From the NCBI GenBank assembly GCA_047632015.1, contig JBLIBC010000098.1, positions 1-9,167 on the forward strand: a stretch of 9,167 nucleotides of DNA, in the 5' to 3' direction. This DNA is from JBLIAZ01 sp047632015. GTDB lineage: Bacteria; Bacteroidota; Bacteroidia; Flavobacteriales_C; GCA-002722245. Made by a program: the position numbers and the translations under genes. Position 1 is the stretch's first letter; each line of letters opens with the position of its first letter. Shown in pieces: positions 7,304-9,167 of the stretch. The notes below the pieces were generated by a model. That model did not search any database. It was given only the letters and a program-made list of their open reading frames with translations, and was not told the DNA's origin.

Positions 7304-7903
7304 GTGAGCACTTCCATCAATTCAATTGCTAATTTTTACAGTAATGTAAAATTGTGCTATGAACCCCTTCTCTACATTCCTTTTAACAAAGGGCGAAAAA
7401 TTGTAGCCTCTGAATTGAATAATCATCATACAACCATTTTAGAATTAGGTTGCAATCAAGGACAACTTGCCAAGCTCCTTACAACTGACTCAAATTATTT
7501 AGGAATTGATGTGGCCAAGAGCTGTATCAATAAAGCTATTGAAAGTTTTAAAGACCGTTCAAACATTAAATTCATTAATTTGAACGGAGAAGATAGTAAT
7601 TTACCTGAAGAGTCTTTTGATGCTGTTGTGATGCTGTATGTACTCTCTGTGAGTCCTAATCCTTCCAAAATGATTTATGAAGCTTTCAAGCTACTTAAAC
7701 CTGGAGGAAAACTATTCATTGTAAATCATTTCTCAAAGGCTGCAGGATTAAAGAGATTGGACCAATTAATTAACAAGGTGTTTTTTCCAGGAGTCAAGTT
7801 TTATTTTCCTATTTCTCTTATCAATCAAATGAAAGGCTTTAATATTGCAAAACAAAAAAAAGTTAATTTCTTTTGGACTTACCTGGAATTAAAAAAAACA
7901 TAG
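7304..7903 (+). CDS. SAM-dependent methyltransferase, possibly phosphatidylethanolamine N-methyltransferase-like
   Basis: This is a class I methyltransferase of 199 residues. The SAM-binding motif I is LELGCNQGQ (46-54), with the acidic end of strand 2 at D69 (LGIDVA), an acidic segment NGEDSNLPEESFD (94-106), and LKPGGKLFIVNHFSK (131-145). From family memory, the N-terminal pattern YEPLLYIPFNKGRK (19-32), the VLSVSPNP segment (113-120) and the VNH after strand 5 resemble bacterial PmtA-type phosphatidylethanolamine N-methyltransferases more than UbiE; the substrate remains an inference. The start is GTG at 7304, because no ATG occurs in the first hundred codons and the N-terminal motif must be included. 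It is 10 bases after the acyl-CoA dehydrogenase stop. Its last codons run through eight A residues (7891-7898) just before the TAG, overlapping the next reading frame. Confidence 0.85.
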   Translation: MSTSINSIANFYSNVKLCYEPLLYIPFNKGRKIVASELNNHHTTILELGCNQGQLAKLLTTDSNYLGIDVAKSCINKAIESFKDRSNIKFINLNGEDSNLPEESFDAVVMLYVLSVSPNPSKMIYEAFKLLKPGGKLFIVNHFSKAAGLKRLDQLINKVFFPGVKFYFPISLINQMKGFNIAKQKKVNFFWTYLELKKT

Positions 7904-8430
7904 TTTTTAGTCTGTTTTTCATCCTGACACCTGCACTGGTATCAGGTGCTATTTATTTATTGTTCCGGACCTCTGACACTGTTATCTATCAAATATACGA
8001 GGTTGTATTTGGAAGTAACAGCATTGATCACTTAAGAGAAACTGTTCAAAACACACTTATCACTATACCCAGCTGGTTCATTTATAGCTTTCCTGGAGGT
8101 TTATGGGTATTCGCTTTTGCAAATTTTTGCTTTTTATTTTTGAATGATAAAACAAAAGCATATTACAAAGGTACGTTGTTAACATTGTTTGGGATTGTGA
8201 CTTCACTTGAACTACTGCAACTGCTTCATTATACGGATGGTCGCTTTGACTTTTTAGACATTGCTTGTTATTTAATAGCTACCATTACCTCGGCGTTTAT
8301 TGGAGTTGCTCGAATTCAAAAAATTAAGTACCAGCCAATATTCAAAAATGACAAAAAACCATTTTTTGCACTTAGCATCACTGTGTGTCTTTTTTGTGCT
8401 GGGATTTACCTTGCGGATGTTTTAAGCTGA
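7873..8430 (+). CDS. Multi-pass membrane protein with a VanZ-like motif; no ATG start, overlaps upstream gene
   Basis: A 185-codon frame encodes a hydrophobic protein with about five membrane segments (residues 10-31, 66-90, 100-119, 127-147 and 163-183). The segment from E113 and Q116 through R124, D126 and D129 recalls the E..Q...R..D..D pattern of VanZ-like proteins, and YSFPGGLWVFAF (71-82) resembles a motif I remember from small Bacteroidota membrane proteins; I assign no function. The reading frame contains no ATG; the earliest conventional candidate is TTG at 7873, six bases after an in-frame TAA (7864-7866). The overlap with the methyltransferase is 31 bases, in its -1 frame, and includes the A8 run at 7891-7898. 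It may therefore be a TTG-started gene, a coupled gene starting at a rare codon near 7900, or the second half of a frameshift product. It ends 5 bases before the convergent gene. Confidence 0.65.
   Translation: MDLPGIKKNIVFSLFFILTPALVSGAIYLLFRTSDTVIYQIYEVVFGSNSIDHLRETVQNTLITIPSWFIYSFPGGLWVFAFANFCFLFLNDKTKAYYKGTLLTLFGIVTSLELLQLLHYTDGRFDFLDIACYLIATITSAFIGVARIQKIKYQPIFKNDKKPFFALSITVCLFCAGIYLADVLS
7891..7903 (+). other. A8 run and stop codon at the methyltransferase/membrane-protein overlap (candidate slippage site)
   Basis: Eight consecutive A residues (7891-7898) are read in the methyltransferase frame as the last base of TTA, AAA, AAA and the first base of ACA, followed at once by the TAG stop (7901-7903). 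This places the heptamer A AAA AAA in the correct phase for a -1 slip, and the -1 frame is the open membrane-protein frame. A slip there would join methyltransferase residues 1-198 to membrane-protein residues 9-185 (375 residues). Adding one A to the run would have the same effect. Confidence 0.5.
7923..7946 (+). repeat. Stem-loop downstream of the A8 run
   Basis: CCTGA (7923-7927) pairs with TCAGG (7942-7946), and after a single C-A mismatch ACC (7929-7931) pairs with GGT (7938-7940), leaving a 6-base loop. An alternative pairing is CACCTG (7928-7933) with CAGGTG (7943-7948). The stem begins about 25 bases after the A8 run, farther than the usual 5-9 bases for a ribosomal frameshift stimulator, so a role in slippage is uncertain. 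Confidence 0.35.
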
Positions 8431-8435
8431 ATTAT

Positions 8436-9167
8436 TTACTTAGTTAAAGTCATTGCTTCTCGCACGGTAATTTTTTGTCCATTGTTAAAAGCTACGATAA
8501 AAGCATCTGGTATTCCTAAGTTCACAATTTCACTTCTTAATTCATCAGCTTCGGCTTTAGATGAAAAACTTCCCGCGGTGTACAACAATAGTCCAGAGGC
8601 GGTAGTAGTGTAATTGATTCCAAAGGAGCTTAGCTGATTTAGAGTTGGATTACTAGATACATTCACCTGTCTTCTGTATGCTGCAATCTGCACTTTAAAC
8701 ACAATCCTCTCATTTGTATTTACTGATGCCCTCGATGTATTATTATTGGATGAAGACGCTTGACTAACAGTAGCTCTATTCCCATCCTTATACGCAACAA
8801 CATAAGCATCACTTATTCCAATAGAACGTACTTCGTCTCTTCTCTTATTTGCTTCGTTTACATCCCTAAACACTCCGGTTGAATGCCTGATGTATCCGTT
8901 GCTTGTATTGTATGTTTGCAAAGGAGAAATATTTGATAATTGAGCACTGGTTCTTTTTGAACTGTACACTCCAATTTGAACCGTGTAATATGTCCCATCC
9001 ACATTATTGATATTTTGAGTATTTGCTGTATTACTACTTGTACTTGTACTTGTAGTGCTTCTATTTGACGACGATGCGAAATTATCAATTGGATTTACTC
9101 TTTTCCCTCCTTTACTATCTGCTTCATCTTCAGTGATGCCTAATTTCTTTAATGCTTTAACTTCCTT
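8436..9167 (-). CDS. Protein with two C-terminal SPOR-like repeats, C-terminal part (cut by window end)
   Basis: The minus-strand frame is open from the window edge to a TAA at 8438-8436, giving 243 visible residues; the N-terminus lies outside. A GTG at 9002 could be mistaken for a start, but coding continues upstream (KEVKALKKLGITEDEA), so this is a partial gene. After a Ser/Thr/Asn-rich linker (visible residues about 32-55) come two related domains: residues 60-137 (YYTVQIGVY ... IGISDAYVVAYKDG) and 156-238 (VFKVQIAAY ... LGIPDAFIVAFNNG), joined by another Ser/Asn-rich linker. The VQIG/VQIA strand and the DAYVVA/DAFIVA strand are typical of SPOR-like domains, which in characterised cases bind peptidoglycan; an envelope location is inferred. 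In Bacteroidota such pairs often end large envelope proteins. It converges with the membrane-protein gene, 5 bases away. Confidence 0.8.
   Translation of the reverse strand, partial: KEVKALKKLGITEDEADSKGGKRVNPIDNFASSSNRSTTSTSTSSNTANTQNINNVDGTYYTVQIGVYSSKRTSAQLSNISPLQTYNTSNGYIRHSTGVFRDVNEANKRRDEVRSIGISDAYVVAYKDGNRATVSQASSSNNNTSRASVNTNERIVFKVQIAAYRRQVNVSSNPTLNQLSSFGINYTTTASGLLLYTAGSFSSKAEADELRSEIVNLGIPDAFIVAFNNGQKITVREAMTLTK
9036..9053. repeat. Three tandem copies of a 6-base repeat in the SPOR-protein linker
   Basis: ACTTGT occurs three times in a row on the plus strand (9036-9053), read on the minus strand as ACAAGT and encoding Thr-Ser three times in the low-complexity linker before the first SPOR-like domain. 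Copy-number change would lengthen or shorten the linker by two residues without breaking the frame. Confidence 0.85.

Noticed and set aside
8428..8460. Bidirectional terminator between the convergent genes
   Set aside because: Only very short complementary stretches (about four bases) are visible and there is no convincing stem with a T-run; the genes are only 5 bases apart.
8996..9088. GTG at 9002 as the start of the SPOR-repeat gene, and a 76-codon minus-strand frame at 8858-9088
   Set aside because: The SPOR frame is open and protein-like all the way to the window edge, so the GTG is internal. The 76-codon frame overlaps it out of frame and has no recognisable features.

Overview
This window looks like an ordinary chromosomal stretch from a member of the Bacteroidota, probably a Flavobacteriales-like lineage (inference). 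The support is the AT-rich composition, start codons without purine-rich Shine-Dalgarno sequences, a TTG/TAnnTTTG promoter in front of glyS, and protein subtypes typical of the phylum: single-chain glycyl-tRNA synthetase, monofunctional prephenate dehydratase with an ACT domain, and tandem SPOR-like repeats. I see no mobile elements, CRISPR arrays, tRNA or rRNA genes.

Layout. The left edge holds the N-terminal half of tilS (minus strand, cut by the window start). After a 107-base divergent spacer, the plus strand carries a WcaJ-type polyisoprenyl-phosphate sugar-phosphate transferase, and pheA follows 14 bases after its stop. A 69-base spacer with a small hairpin and a near-consensus promoter leads to glyS. 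A 130-base spacer precedes a secreted TPR-like protein of unknown role, and a 175-base spacer precedes a compact three-gene block: acyl-CoA dehydrogenase, a small SAM methyltransferase resembling bacterial phosphatidylethanolamine N-methyltransferases, and a multi-pass membrane protein. Converging on that block from the right edge is the C-terminal part of a protein with two SPOR-like repeats (minus strand, cut by the window end).

How the genes relate. tilS and glyS serve translation, pheA makes phenylpyruvate for phenylalanine, and the sugar transferase starts glycan assembly at the inner membrane. These look like independent transcription units placed side by side, not one pathway. The acyl-CoA dehydrogenase, methyltransferase and membrane protein are probably co-transcribed and may share a lipid or membrane theme.

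The most interesting observation is at the methyltransferase/membrane-protein junction. The downstream reading frame contains no ATG codon at all, overlaps the methyltransferase by 31 bases, and lies in its -1 frame. The two frames meet on a run of eight A residues directly before the methyltransferase stop codon. This could be a site of ribosomal or transcriptional slippage giving a membrane-anchored methyltransferase, a TTG-initiated overlapping gene, or a homopolymer indel. The rest of the window is mostly conventional.
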